This document shows positions 22,491-34,400 of a stretch of DNA of 64,000 nt, one piece after another. Where the stretch lies: assembly GCA_036346225.1 (NCBI GenBank), contig JARFIW010001178.1, positions 2,732,917-2,796,916 on the forward strand, read 5' to 3'. Source of the DNA: Platerodrilus igneus. Lineage: Eukaryota; Arthropoda; Insecta; Coleoptera; Lycidae. The translations under genes and the position numbers were made by a program. Position 1 is the first letter of the stretch, and every line of letters begins with the position of its first letter. Under the pieces are notes generated by a model. The model saw nothing but the letters and a program-made list of their open reading frames with translations. It made no database searches and was not told the DNA's origin.

Positions 22491-23970
22491 TCTAGAAAAG
22501 AATATACATCGTTGAAAGGAGTGGTTAGACCAGCAGTTAAATTAAAATCTGTGCCATGTCAAAATTGTGTACGTAGCTGTAGTGAGATTAATGAAGAAAA
22601 TAGAAAAACAAATTTTTCATCATTTTAGAGTATGCCTAATTTAAATAGCTACAGAAGTTACAGAAGTTCCTTAATTGATAAAGTGGATAAGACAACTACT
22701 AGATTAGAAGCGTTGTCATTTAGACGTGCTTGTACATTGCAATATCTCTTGATTTGTAATGGAACGAAGATATCTGTGTGTAAAGCATTATTCTTGGACA
22801 CGTGTCAGTCAGAATAATTTATGCGTGTTGCTCTTGCATCAAGAGATAGTTCTAATGTTACATCAAATGATAAAAGAGATTCTCTAGAAGCTAGATATTT
22901 TATTAAAGAACATTAATTCATTTCCAAAAGTGCCTTCCGATTATAATTAAATGAAATTAAATGATAATTTGAACTTGTCAACCATGTATGAATTATACAA
23001 AACAAAATGTACAGAAGAAGGTATTATTCCTGAAAAGGAATGGCTTTACAGAAATGTTTTCTGTAAAGCATTTAATTTATCATTTTACAAATCAAAGAAA
23101 GATGTGTGCGCCTTATGCTACAAATTTAACATGAATGAACATGAGCAAACCATACACCAAGAGGAATTTGAACAATACTAAGGCAATAAAACCCTTACAC
23201 GGGTGGAAAAAGTTGTGATAAAACCAACGCTGATAGTGGCATTTATCACATTGCAGAATCTGATTTGCAGGCAGTTCCTTATTACCCCCATACAAATACA
23301 AAAGCATTATTCTATAAAAGAACACTTCCTTGCTATAATCTTGATACTGTTCAATCCTGTAATTAATAACGTAATTTGTTTCACCTGGGATGAAACAGTT
23401 ACAAAGCGAGGTTCAAATGAGGTAGCATCAGTGTTTACAATCACTTGAAATTAATAGGGGATGTGAAAACTATTGTTTCTACAGTGATAGTTACGGAGGG
23501 CAAAATCACAATTTTAATAAATCTAGCATGTTTTTTCTTTACACAGTGCAAAAGTTTAATATACCAGACATTAGTCATAAGTATTTGACATGCCTGGATG
23601 TAACTTGATTCAGCTCATGCAATAATCGAAAAAGCAAAACAAAGTTCATGTATTTGAACCTTCAGTATAAAACACAGTTATAAGAATGGGTAGGAAAAAT
23701 GTATACAAAATAAGGGAGATTGGCAACAACAACAGCACCAATTTAAAAAAAAACTGTAACGAATCGATTAAAACCAAAAAAGTAGATGTTGATGGAGATG
23801 TGGTTCAATGGCTGAAAATAGTATGGTTAAAGTATGTTAAAAATGATCCAGACCATATACATTTCAAGTACGCAATGAACAGAGATTTTAAAAAAATTGA
23901 ATGTCAAAGGCAATAGAAAATTTGGTCTACGTAAAAAAATTGATTCCAAAACTCTTTGCCTAAGGCCTGC
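22490..23970 (+). pseudogene. Remnant of a widespread insect transposase-like gene
   Basis: Successive frames follow one long protein. At 22550 a cysteine-rich start reads PCQNCVRSCSEINEENRKT. At 22640-22810 are SLIDKVDKTTTRLEALS and LQYLLICNGTKISVCKALFL. At 22951-23181 is MYELYKTKCTEEG, then FYKSKKDVCALCYKF, with EQTIHQEEFEQ. At 23380 is TWDETVTKRGSNEVAS. At 23480 is SDSYGGQNHNFNKSS and at 23605 is LDSAHAIIEKAK. At 23686-23916 is VVQWLKIVWLKYVKNDP. I recall this motif set from many uncharacterised arthropod proteins. The two conserved Asp motifs suggest a DDE-type transposase, but I cannot name the superfamily. Many stops show it is dead. Confidence 0.55.
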
Positions 23971-24117
23971 AAAGTCATTTCCTATTCCAATATCAAAACG
24001 AGTTCAAGGATTTAAAATATTTGTGTTCATCTGGCATTATTCTCTTTCTGTATGCTAGATTTTACGAATCTTTAACTACTGACTTGCAACAAAACCAAGA
24101 ACACTGATAAAGAGCGT

Positions 24118-25081
24118 GAATATTGTGAGTAAACTTTACAAAACAGTAATGCAACGATCAAAGAAAATAAAATTTTAATATATTTTGACGATCTATTAAT
24201 AGCAACGAAACTGTGCAAGATAATCTTGATATTTTGAAAAAAGTTTTTGTACTGATGGCAGAAAACCTATTGGAATTATGTTTAGATAAATGTTTTTTCT
24301 TAATGAATGAAATTGAATATTTAGGTTATCATAGTAATAAGGGCATTAGTCCAAATAGTAATAATGTTGAAGCGATTAAAAATTACCCAGTACCTACGAA
24401 TAGTAAACAATTACATACATTTTTGGGAATGGCAAGTTATTTTAGACGATTCATACAAAACTTTAGTGTCATTGCCGCTCCACTTTATAATTTACTAAAA
24501 GAGGAGCAAAATTTGAATTTATGACTAAGCTTTTGAGCTACTAAAATCCAAATTAATAAATCAACTTATTTTATGCATTTATTCACCACATAACAAAACC
24601 GAACCCCACTGTGATGCCAGTTGTATAGGATTCGGTTCGATTTTAATGCAGAAACAAGAACGGAAAATATCACCCCGTATTTTACTTTAGCAAGAGAACT
24701 TCGGAAACTGAATCAAAATATCATAGCTATGAGCTTGAATGTTTAGCTATTATTTATGCTTTGAAAAGATTTCATACTTATTTGCAAGGTATCGATTTTA
24801 AAATTGTAAGTGATTGTGAAAGCCTTCGGTTGACCATGAATAAAAAAAACATTGTACCGTGTATAATGCGATGGTGGTTAATACTTCAAAATTACAGCTA
24901 TACGATTGAGCATAGGCCAAATTCGCGAATGCGTCATGTCGATGCGTTAAGCAGAGTTCAAAATATTTCAATACTCGAGAGAAATATGGTAGAACAAACA
25001 TTAGCATTAAAACAAAATTTAGATGAAGAAATTATGCGAATTAAAGGAAAATTGTCAGAAAGTGAGCATCCGCTTTTTTAA
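24118..25081 (+). pseudogene. Gypsy copy 2 reverse transcriptase C-terminus and RNase H
   Basis: The element starts abruptly inside the reverse transcriptase (KILIYFDDLLIATK, with Y-F-D-D intact near 24177-24188). It then reads DKCFFLMNEIEYLGYHSNKG, NYPVPTNSKQLHTFLGMASY and FRRFIQNFSV. After stops near 24521 the RNase H reads HCDASCIGFGSILMQKQE, SYELECLAIIYALKRF and HRPNSRMRHVDALSRV. It is close kin to gypsy copy 4. A stop at 25079 separates it from the integrase. The 5' LTR, gag and protease are absent. Confidence 0.85.
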
Positions 25082-25089
25082 TTACGTCA

Positions 25090-26237
25090 GGACTTAGTAT
25101 ATCGGAAATTAGGAAATAGTATTCTATTTTATGTGCCTGAAACGATGCAGCACACAATCATCCATACATACCATAATGAAATGGGGCATTTAGGAACAGA
25201 CAAAACAAGGGAACTTATTTTACGAACTTACTGGTTTCCCAAAATGAAGTCAAAAATTCAATCTCACATTGACAATTGTCTTAAATACATAGAGTACAAT
25301 CCAAAATTTGGTAAAGCAGAAGGGTTATTAAACAATATTCCTAAAGGTAAGGCACCGTTTGAAGTAGTACATATCGGCCATTATGGACCGTTATCAAAGA
25401 CTGGAAACCGAGCTAAATATATATTTGAAGTGGTAGATGGTTTCACTAAATTTGTTAAATTCTTTCCGTGCAAAAACACAAAAGTTGATGGAGTTATTAA
25501 TCATTTGAATTCATACTTTCGTAATTATAGTAAGCCAGGGCTTTTAATATCAGACAGAGGTTCTGTATTTACCTCAATTAAATTTAAGGAATTCTTAAAT
25601 ACAAACGGAATTCGGCATGTTGCGATAGCATCGGGTGCACCATGGGCCAATGGACAAATGGAACGATTCAATCGTTCACTGACTCCTTTATTGTCAAAAT
25701 GTGTGGACCAGGAACAAGTACAGTGGGACACCTTATTAGGCAAAGTAGAATTTTGTATAAACAAGTGTAAATCGTTCAACAGGGTTTACCCCAAGTAAAT
25801 TACTATTTGGTTGCAATCAATTGGGTATTATACAAGATAATTTACTATTAGCATTAGAATCATATAATAAACCTGACGTTAACATCGATGATATTAGAGA
25901 AGTTGCATCGAAAAATATTGAGAAAGTGCAAAAGCAAAATAAAATTTATTTTGATAGTAAACATAAACCTGGACATGAGTACAAAGTGGGAGATTTTGTT
26001 ATGATGTCTAATGTAGATACCACTGTGGGTGTCAATAAAAAGATAATTCCCAAGTACAGAGGACCATACGTCATCAAAGCAATTTTACTACATGATAGGT
26101 ATGTCGTTGCCGACATAATAGGGTTCCAAAATACACAAATACCTTATGATGGGGTTATAGACGTTTCACGACTAAAACCCTTTATACTCCCGAACTTGTC
26201 ATTATTTGTAAAAAAAAAAATTACTTACCTTTTATGA
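25090..26237 (+). pseudogene. Gypsy copy 2 integrase
   Basis: The zinc-binding region reads YHNEMGHLGTDKTREL and NCLKYIEYNP, so the H-H-C-C finger has lost its last Cys (to Tyr). In the core the first catalytic Asp is Gly (HIGHYGPL, codon at 25375). The second is kept (LISDRGSVF) and the Glu is kept (GQMERFNRSL). A frameshift near 25790 moves to the frame of 25821-26237, which holds PGHEYKVGDFVMMSN and RGPYVIKAILLHDRYVV, the C-terminal DNA-binding fold. There is no chromodomain and no envelope gene. Confidence 0.87.
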
Positions 26238-26745
26238 TATATGTCTTGTATACTTATGTCTTATGTGCGCTTACATAATAGCTTATGTTCTGTTTGTAAG
26301 TAAGCAAATTTATGTACTTATGTATGTTATGAAATCTTATGCTTTTATTATGAACTTATTATTTAATGATTCAATAAGAATACTTATGTATTATGAGAAT
26401 ATTATGTTTACATTTTATGAAATTGATTATTTTATGTATCATTTAGTGTAACTGATCAATTATGTAGTTAAGATATCACATTTGTAATCACTAGGCAAGA
26501 TCGAGGTCAATCTTAAGTCAGGATGACCGAGCTGTAGTAGATAGTCTGATTATTATGTATGTATTTATTTTGAATATACTGCCATTACAGAGGGCAAGCC
26601 TTGCTATTGGCTGAGCATGCGCAAAAGGCAGTGAAAAAGAACAAGATTAAGAAAATGTTGTTGTTGTTGCCGGTCCTTATTTTACATTAAAGTTTGTTAA
26701 AATTTAAGAGTATCATTTTGTTTTATTGGTGTGAATACTAATCAG
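26238..26745 (+). repeat. Gypsy copy 2 3' untranslated region and probable 3' LTR
   Basis: After the integrase stop, an AT-rich stretch leads to AAGATCGAGGTCAATCTTAA and GTCAGGATGACCGAGC. Gypsy copy 4 has the matching GATCGAGGACGATCT and GTCAGGATGGCCGAG at 50418-50446. The LTR probably begins TGTAGTAG at about 26530. It runs past ATTGGCTGAGCATGCGCA to about 26745, just before a mariner fragment. The right edge is uncertain. Confidence 0.55.
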
Positions 26746-26754
26746 TTAGTGTGG

Positions 26755-27090
26755 GGGATGATGCCCTACAGCTTAAACATCTCTCGATTTCTTGATATGT
26801 CACATGACGATCTTCTTCAATTAGTTTTTAGTTTTCGTACAGCATCGATATTTTCCAGCACAACGACCGATTTTGGACGACCTTCTTTAACTTCGTCCAT
26901 GAGCGAACTACGTCCACGTTTGAATTCAGTGTACCAGGGATATACAGTGGCTGTGGATGGCGCTTTATCGCCAAAAGTTCTTGAGTTATACCACGTCGAA
27001 AATCATAATAAATCAAAGCTCGAAAATTTTCACAAGTCAATTCCATATTTTGGCTGAGATGAAATTTTAAACACTGCAAAAAACACAAAT
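26755..27090 (-). pseudogene. Mariner transposase N-terminal fragment
   Basis: The minus strand begins MELTCENFRALIYYDFRRG near 27048, the standard start of mariner transposases. Another frame continues GDKAPSTATVYPWYTEFKRG and then DEVKEGRPKSVVV and ENIDAVRKL. This is the paired helix-turn-helix DNA-binding region. The catalytic domain is missing. A 108-codon plus-strand frame over the same bases is only its shadow. A C-terminal mariner fragment is at 58910-59720, but it is 32 kb away and need not be the same copy. Confidence 0.8.
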
Positions 27091-27625
27091 AGTGCTTGCA
27101 CGTCAAAACGTTCTGAGTACCTATAACCACAAAAATGTCAAACTTTATTATGGTAATTTCAGATTTCACCTGATAATACCAGCATTACCAGTTCTCAATA
27201 CATACATAGTGTTCCTTATATGAATAATTAATTTTATTTATTAATTTGCATATCAGCAGTATTAGCCATAGATAAATAAAAGGAGATTATCTGATACATA
27301 GGGAATTACAGAAACCAAATTATGCGCATATCCAGTAGCACTTAGAGGTGCTGCAGTATTGTTGAAATATATTTAGCCCTCGCATGTCTTCGCTTTTGAA
27401 TGAAAAAGTAAGAACAACCTAACCTCTATCCTACTTGTTTTGTTTAGGAGTGCCTTCACTATCTTGCAGTTATTGTAATCTATACAGTATCATATTTATT
27501 GTTCATTGCGAAATTCAAAAGATTGATGTTACAGGTACTCCATTCTTCAGAGTTTAAAATACTAATTATAATACGGTTTTAGCATAGTTCTCCTTTTCAC
27601 ATTGATTAGTTGCATTGGTCAGTAC
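27091..27625. other. No recognisable feature
   Basis: AT-rich sequence without gene or repeat. Confidence 0.3.
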
Positions 27626-27629
27626 CATT

Positions 27630-27924
27630 ATTATTTGTAAATTATTAAATTAAAAGGATTGGCATAACAAGTACGTTATTTTATAAATCGGTGTATAAAA
27701 TGTCTAATTAAATATTCTCTTAGTGTAATTCTCCTTCTCTTATTTGTGTCATTTTATTGTAAATATTATTATTGTTAATACTCCCTGTATGTTTGCTGTG
27801 GTTTGTTTAGCATTCTTCTTAATTTTCTTTGGTTTAATTCCCAAAGAAAATTAAGAAGAATTATTATTGTTATTTGAAAATTATTAAATTAAAACGATTG
27901 GCATAACAGGTACGTTATTTTATT
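27630..27924. repeat. 55-bp direct repeats flanking a perfect 50-bp palindrome
   Basis: 27631-27685 and 27870-27924 are near-identical direct repeats (AAATTATTAAATTAAAA-GATT, then GGCATAACA-GTACGTTATT). Between them, at 27812-27861, is a perfect inverted repeat: 21-base arms beginning ATTCTTCTTAATTTTC around an 8-base loop. The right half (GTTTAATTCCCAAAGAA, then TTAAGAAGAATT) closely matches part of the 440-bp tandem unit (about 19670-19700), so a shared element is involved. Confidence 0.75.
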
Positions 27925-28590
27925 AAATAAAGAATAACCAGAAGATATTGACTAATGCATGTCTATAATAGATTTAATTAATTAACGAACAGAATTTCTT
28001 TATATTGCAATTATTTGTGTTTAATGATTTATTTAATTAAATTTGATGTGATGAGTATGTCTGTATTAGATTTATGATACATTACAGTTATCTATTGATT
28101 CATTATTTTGTACTGTTGCTAAGTGTGATGTATAATTAAGAATATTTCCATTAACAAACCATTATTAAATTGTTCTATTTAGCTTAGTTTTCTGAATTGT
28201 GTTATTTATACCATGATAACTCCCATCAATAAATTTATCTAAACACTTATTTTGAAAATTGACAAATATGTATGAAACAGATTGACTTAACATTCATTTA
28301 TTTACTATATATGCTTAAATGAATTTTTATTCAACTTGTTAATATATATTGTTGAGTTTTGAAAATAAGTTTTTAGGTAAATCTTATAGTGTTAATATTT
28401 TAATATTTTGAATTTACTGCCAATAGCTCTTGTTTTTTCCAATAGCCGGTTTTAGCTGCTATTGTTGCTTCCACTTTTAACATATAATTAGTGACCATAA
28501 AACATGTATAAATAGAAAGGAATCTTTAATGAGATGACTTGAACCATATTTAAGACAATGTAGATAACGGGGCAAACACGTGGGTGCCAC
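27925..28590. other. No recognisable feature
   Basis: AT-rich sequence without gene or repeat. Confidence 0.3.
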
Positions 28591-28689
28591 ATTTCCGTTT
28601 TGCTCATCCATCAGTTCGGTGTTGTTGCTGCTTTCACTCGTTTTGGTTTTGACCACTTTGTTATTGTAAAAATTAAACTGTTTACTACA

Positions 28690-28840
28690 ATGTCCTCATA
28701 TGTTAGAACCTGCTCTGTGATAAATTGTGATGACAAAGTGAACAAAAGATATTGTTTTCCGCGTGGATCTGATATATTCAACGTGTGGCTAAGGAATATT
28801 AATAATCCCAAAACTTTTGAACCTTTCTCTAGCTCAGCGA
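28690..28840 (+). pseudogene. THAP zinc-finger domain fragment
   Basis: A frame starting at ATG 28690 reads CSVINCDDKVNKRYCFPRG and VWLRNINNPKTFEPFSS. This has the C-x4-C spacing, the basic-aromatic F-P and the W-x-x-x-I of a THAP (C2CH) finger. The second Cys-His pair and the A-V-P-T-x-F box are missing because a hAT MITE interrupts it at 28836. THAP domains occur in P-element transposases and host DNA-binding proteins. The GC-richer upstream 90 bases could be an old 5' untranslated region. Confidence 0.55.
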
Positions 28841-29036
28841 TTCTCAACCACTGTGCCGCTGCACTTTTGTGTGCCGCCAAATTCGTGAAGTGTGCCCCTT
28901 CAAATTTTAGAAAGGCAAACAATAAAATTATTTTGTATGTACTTTTATACTTACTTTTAAATTTATTTTATTGTTAGTGTGCCGCCAAATTTTGAAATTG
29001 TTAAAAGTGTACCGCAACAAAAAGAAGGTTGAGAAG
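28836..29036. mobile_element. hAT-type MITE with 15-bp terminal inverted repeats
   Basis: The left end CAGCGATTCTCAACC (28836) mirrors the right end GGTTGAGAAGTACTG (about 29022-29036), with two mismatches. Inner sequence also folds, with GTGCCGCTGCACTTT/GTGTGCCGCCAAATT repeated near both ends. The 8-base flanks CTCTAGCT and CTCCTGCA match at 5 of 8 positions, consistent with a worn 8-bp hAT target duplication. No transposase is encoded. Confidence 0.72.
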
Positions 29037-29044
29037 TACTGCTC

Positions 29045-30320
29045 CTGCATATAAGAACTCAATAATAGCCAAATATTATAATATTAGGAAATAGTTTTAA
29101 ATGTTACGCCTCTAATTCACAACAATATCTAAAATTCTTGGAAACAAAAGAGCTTAACATTGTTTTTTTTTTATAAAATTCTTGATAATTACAATTGCTT
29201 TAAATGCTTATTGCTTACATAGTAACAAATACCATCTGCGGCAATGAGTTTCAAAACTCAAATTGAATTATTTAATATTTTCAAATTACTTTATAAATCA
29301 GCAAACATGTTTCTGCGAGTTGTGGAAAACAGCTGTTTTTGACATATGCCTTTCTGTTTCGATGCATACCATCTATTATTTCCAAAGAAAAATATAATGA
29401 TAGCTATCCTTTCTGACATGGAATTTTAAAATACTCAATTATGCTATCAATAATGCTATATCTTCTTTTTATTTGTAAAGTGTAATAGGAATTTTCATAA
29501 AAAAAAGGTATATAAAAGAATAAACCAAAAGTTATTGCCAATATTTATAGCTCTATGCATGGCAACTAAAGATTGGACTGATACTGTCTCAAAATGATAT
29601 TGAAAATGATCAAAAGTACTGACGGTCATTCGATTTAAACATTATAAAGCTTATAAATGTAATTTCTTAACAGCTGTTTGATAAAATTTTAAAAACAAAT
29701 GATGGCCTTATTGTATCAAAAGTAATATATTAAAATGCAGAGCCATCACCCATCAATATAGCTAAAGGTAGTATTTTTTAGTACAGTTACCTAGAGCATT
29801 CATTATTGAATTTGACTAGAGGACGTTTTCACATTATACATTATGGTTGTTAAAAGAAATGTAAATACTTCAAAATAAGATCTAACTTAATTTCATGTAC
29901 CATAGCATTTTTGAGAGAGAGTAGTGAAGTCGAAGATACCTTCCTTGAATCAAAACGGAAAGATCCAAATGTTTGTCTAAAGTGTTGATGCAGTTGTGAG
30001 AACAATCTAATTTCATTTTCATTTAGTCACTCCATATACATCACTGTTCATTTCTTGGAAATGAAATATACAAGTGAATTTTCCAAAAAAGAAAGATGTT
30101 TCCTTTATCACTGTTTAAGAAAGTTGTAATTGCAATTTCCATAAAAAATTCTATGAATATTTGTACCACTGGTATGCTAATTTTTCTTTGAAAATTAATT
30201 AGCCAGTGTCGGTCTGCACTTTTTCTTATTTTGATTCTATACACAATAGAATTTAAATCACTTTTTCATTTAACAACATTCGCAAACTTTTGTTTTGAAG
30301 GTTTACATTCTCTCATTTCT
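29045..30320. other. No gene; region 3' of the host glycosyltransferase gene
   Basis: AT-rich sequence that must contain the 3' untranslated region of the minus-strand gene ending at 30326. No convincing polyadenylation site could be picked. No repeat recognised. Confidence 0.3.
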
Positions 30321-30325
30321 ATTCG

Positions 30326-30406
30326 TTAGCTAAAATAAACGAAATCAATATTTTCTTCCAATTGCAATGATTTCAAATTCTTTTCGAATTCACCGTTTGT
30401 CATATC
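30326..30406 (-). CDS. B3GNTL1: QTGAL/B3GNTL1-like glycosyltransferase, last coding exon
   Basis: Final coding exon of the host gene. On the minus strand the acceptor TTTCTAG (30407-30413) is followed by 26 codons beginning DMTNGEFEKNLKSLQLEENI and ending IDFVYFS, then TAA at 30328-30326. It joins in phase 0 to the exon at 35248-35527, whose last codons are VKL. A V-K-L-D-x-T-G-G-x-F-E-x-N-L tail is how vertebrate B3GNTL1 proteins end, as I recall, so this is the true C-terminus. The intron between the two exons is 4,841 bases. Confidence 0.86.
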   Translation of the reverse strand, partial: DMTNGEFEKNLKSLQLEENIDFVYFS

Positions 30407-30769
30407 CTAGAAATAAAAATATAGTTTAGTATACTGAAAAACGGACTTCTAAAACTTTTATTTAACATAAATATTGTTTTCACAAAGCATTACACCACTA
30501 CAGCAACTCTAGTACAAATAATGTTATATGAGTCCAGATCAAATGTATTCATAACTAATAGTTAATGCTTTAAGCAGTTCGAATAATTACACATAAAAAT
30601 GCATCTTCAGGAAGTTCTATAGTATGTATAAATGTATTAATGATCAAAACTTAAAAGGTATTATTGATATAAATGATTTTCTGTTGTATTTTTGTAACAT
30701 CGTAAAAGAATTTTTAGTACGCACCTTTCAAATTTTACGTATTAAATAGTCCTACTTACAAGAGGTGAT

Positions 30770-31300
30770 TTGATAAACTTGTACTGTGCCTGCGCCTGTC
30801 AATTTATAAACTTTGCAAAAATTTATTGTTTTTTTTTAAAACAGACAAATTTGGCTGTTAATTTAGCATTAAAATATTTTGCAGTATCTGATAGAACATA
30901 ATTTCAATTCCATACTGAGTCTTCCACTTGAAATTGTAATTCTCATCCAAATAAATTATAGTTTATTTTTGTTTTTTGTTAAGCCTGATCTAATTTCTTA
31001 TCTATTTCCTTATAGATGTTATTAAAGTAGGATACCCGTCTTTTAGTTTATTTCTATTTTCAAAAGATTAGTACTCTAAATTGTCCAAATCTTCAGTCTT
31101 TACCAAAGGAAAACCACCAATGATAATTTCCTTTCCAAAGCTACCAAATTAAGGAGTCGATGTTGATAATTTCATGTGCAGTCATGTGAACAGCACAGCT
31201 TAGCATAGGTAAGTAATTATCCAGTGATTTTTTATTCTTGGTTATTTAGAAAGCAAGTATAGTCTTAAGCACTCATTTTGTTCTTTCGATTGGAGAAACT
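30770..31300 (-). pseudogene. Gypsy integrase fragment in last intron
   Basis: Read on the minus strand through several frames. PIERTK (with the catalytic Glu) and VLKTILA lead to NYLPMLSCAVHMTAHEI, an LNxxxERKLSLVV-like G-R-E-L block and LVKTEDLDNLEY, then a worn C-terminal part. This order (E-R-x-N, L-P, A-x-N-x-x-x-H-E-x-T, F-G-R-E) is the second half of a gypsy integrase. It is badly decayed and lies in the intron before the last host exon. Confidence 0.5.
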
Positions 31301-31304
31301 TATG

Positions 31305-31490
31305 GGAGAAAGTTTATATATACCAGAGACAGACAATCGGACTTCAGACTTCATGAAGACATCATTTTCACTACAAGTTTAGATTTTATTTTATAGGTTA
31401 AGTTAGATATGACTATGCATCATGAGTAAATGCTTGTAGTTTCAAGTACGTTGAAATAAATGTTTTTAAAAATGTTCTGTTATTGTGTTA
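31305..31490 (+). repeat. Possible solo LTR or LTR-like promoter region
   Basis: A TATA-like TTTATATATACCAGAGACAG near 31313 is followed about 135 bases later by AATAAATGTTTTTAAAAATG, a spacing seen in insect LTRs (promoter, R region, poly(A) signal). No partner LTR or target duplication was found, so this is only suggestive. Confidence 0.22.
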
Positions 31491-31494
31491 CGTT

Positions 31495-34400
31495 CAAAAT
31501 CCTGCAAACAATTTTTTCTGCAATTATTTTTATAATGCCCTAAATTTTCTCAACAAGCTCGATTTCCCGCCATTTGAATTTGTATTATTTAATAAAATTT
31601 CTCAATTAATTACTCTGTATAAAAGTTTGTTTTAGAAAATCAAACAGCTGCCTAGGAAACATTGCGTTACAAAGTAGTTGCAATATTTCCTAGCACCTGC
31701 AGTGATTACATTTTAATTAAAAGCTGCAGCTTTCTTCTAAAAGATAAGATCACTCACCACCTGCCTACATCTGCTTACAATGGACTTGTTATCTGGTATT
31801 CTGCAGCTGTTAAGATGTTACAAAGTAACAAAAGTGTCCTCATATGTTTAAAACCCTTTGATAATTGCGTTATCTGCTTGTTGGCAAGCTGCTACAGTTC
31901 GTATTTCGGCAGCTGTTGTCTGGAAATTCTGCACACATAGTAATTCGGCGATATCTTTAAAAATCAAAAACCCTACCCCATACATGATTCTGGCCTTATA
32001 AAATAGAGACCGTGCTTTGAACGAGACCATTATCGAAAAGATACATGATGTAAAGTCACACTATTAGAAATGCTCTTTGTGCTTGTATAAGTGAAGTTGG
32101 TGGTTCCAGCATGCAGCCAGCCCATAGAGAAATGCAGCCGCATTTTTGCAGCCTTAAGATGAGACCAACATGAAGCTGATTGCTCAAGGTACAGTTTTCC
32201 TATTTCCATAATTATTTTTTTGCTGCGTGAAGAATAAACTTTTCATTTGCTGCTATTGCGTATAATTATCCGATAAATTGGCACCACCCCGTTACACAAC
32301 TTACATGCACGATGTACGAAAAACTATGTTATTATTCTGTAAATTAAAAATTAATTACTCAAAGTTTTTGTTAGAGTCCGTTTCACTGTTTATTTTGTAT
32401 TTCTGTATAAACCTTAACTAAAAGAACTTACGCACCACTTTAAAAGTAGATTAATATTTGATTAATTTAAGTTAGGGTGTCTAATTTTAATATTATATTA
32501 TTTCTGAGGAGGTGCACTTCACAAAGCAGCATGTATAGATAACTTATGTATATTTCTTTTTCTAGATTTACTGTATAGTTTGTTTTATTTTCTTTTATAT
32601 GTATTTAAGGTGAACCATTAAGTAGGTATTTAGATCATAAGATGTTATATTTGCTTACCAATTTTTATATGTTATGACACAATCACGATTACGCAACTTA
32701 TTTATTTTATTGCTTTGTACATAATCTTCCAAGATGCGAGGTTATCAATAAAGTATCTCAGAGGTTTCCAATGTGTTTTTCTATTTCACCCACGCCCGTC
32801 TACGACGTTTTTGAGCTAGCCCAAATTCTACCATTCAATCCCCCGTTCTCATGCGGTATTCGGCGTAAACATTTCTTTACTTACTTTTACTGTTTTCTTT
32901 TGTGTTTGCGTGGAATACCGTAACAATTGATAAAGAACAAAATTAGCTAAACAACTTTTGTCTTTATTGACATATAATTTTATTATTATTATTTAATTAA
33001 TCATATAGCATTATACCAGATGATTCAGATAAGTCAGAATAGAAACAGTGTGTAATGTTTGGCCGTTACGGGAAACAAAAATCAGATGAAAAAGGGGGAA
33101 AAAGTAATTTAAAACAGACAACTTATTATCAATATATTTTTTATTTTATGTATGTGTTCAACAGCATGGCATTTTAATAAAATCGGTAGTGCTATTCAAA
33201 GCATAATCTTAAAAACCACAAAAATAATTGTTTGATCTTTATTAAATACAAATTAGGAGGGATCGTAAAATCATAAATTATTTTAAACCACCAAAAATGT
33301 AAACAAAAACATTTTTAACTGCAAACAGTCTTAGTGGAAGCATGCCATTTCTTTAAAAAAGTTTTAAAATCAAATAACAGTAAATTTATTAATATAAACA
33401 ATTCAAATATGATCTTTTAGAAATGTTAGTTAAATAAATTAAATTTAATATTACACAGTTGCAAATACAAAGAAAGTCACAGACTATTTAATCATATTTT
33501 ATAATACAAAACTAACAACCAGAAGCTATGTAAAGGAAATAACACAGGCATCAGGTTACATGAGATTTAATCTTTTGTATACAATATAATTACAATGTTT
33601 TAAAACGGTTTGCATAAAATAAAATAAAGCAAGTAGAAACCATCGACAGACATACATCTTTCACGTGTTAGGTACATTAATGACACACCTCTCTGAAACA
33701 TAAGATGGGGATAATGACATCGCTAAACAACCATAAGAACTAAATAGTTGAATTACTTACAAGTCATCAACACCAACAGATGCAGGGCTAAATAGTAAAA
33801 AGTTTGGTTTGACATAAAACTCCCAGTTGATTATGGACTAATAAATAAGAGACCACATGATAACCACGGAATTCGACATAACCTACAAACACTGAAATAA
33901 TTATTCTTGGCTTCAATGGATTTTTGTCACTTGAGATTGAAACTAAGTTAATTTTCCTGTAGAATTAGATGCCATTTTGATGATATTTATATATGATGGT
34001 TGTTGTCTAAAGTATAGTTACATTCTATCATAATATCGCACTGTATTTACATAAAACTTTCTAAATCATGCGGATACAAAATTTGTCAGTGGGTATAGCA
34101 AACCTACAGGAAAACGTTTTCAGAGTTATATACACATTTAGCTAAGTAAGAATTAACATTAAGATTATACATTGATCGGTAATTGTACAAAAAATTAAAT
34201 TATTTATATACTTTTGATGTACACATGGTTACAGAAAAAGTCCCAGATAATATAGATGGATTTATATAAAACACAATTTTCTGCTCCCCACGTGTCTTGA
34301 CACAAACTGCTGATAACTAGTGAACCTGAGAAAGACTAAACTTGATTTCATGCACACACTTATTGTTAAATAAAACAAAATATCTTTGCCTTTATGCACG

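Noticed and set aside
26238..26460. Envelope gene downstream of gypsy copy 2 integrase
   Set aside because: The only frame there is a 62-codon low-complexity stretch in AT-rich untranslated sequence. No signal peptide, cleavage site or fusion motif was seen.
26731..27057. A 108-codon plus-strand frame
   Set aside because: It lies antisense to a clear mariner N-terminal transposase fragment and has no family resemblance itself.
28600..28977. A complete THAP protein of 125 codons
   Set aside because: The second half of the frame is MITE sequence, and the second metal-ligand pair of the finger is missing.
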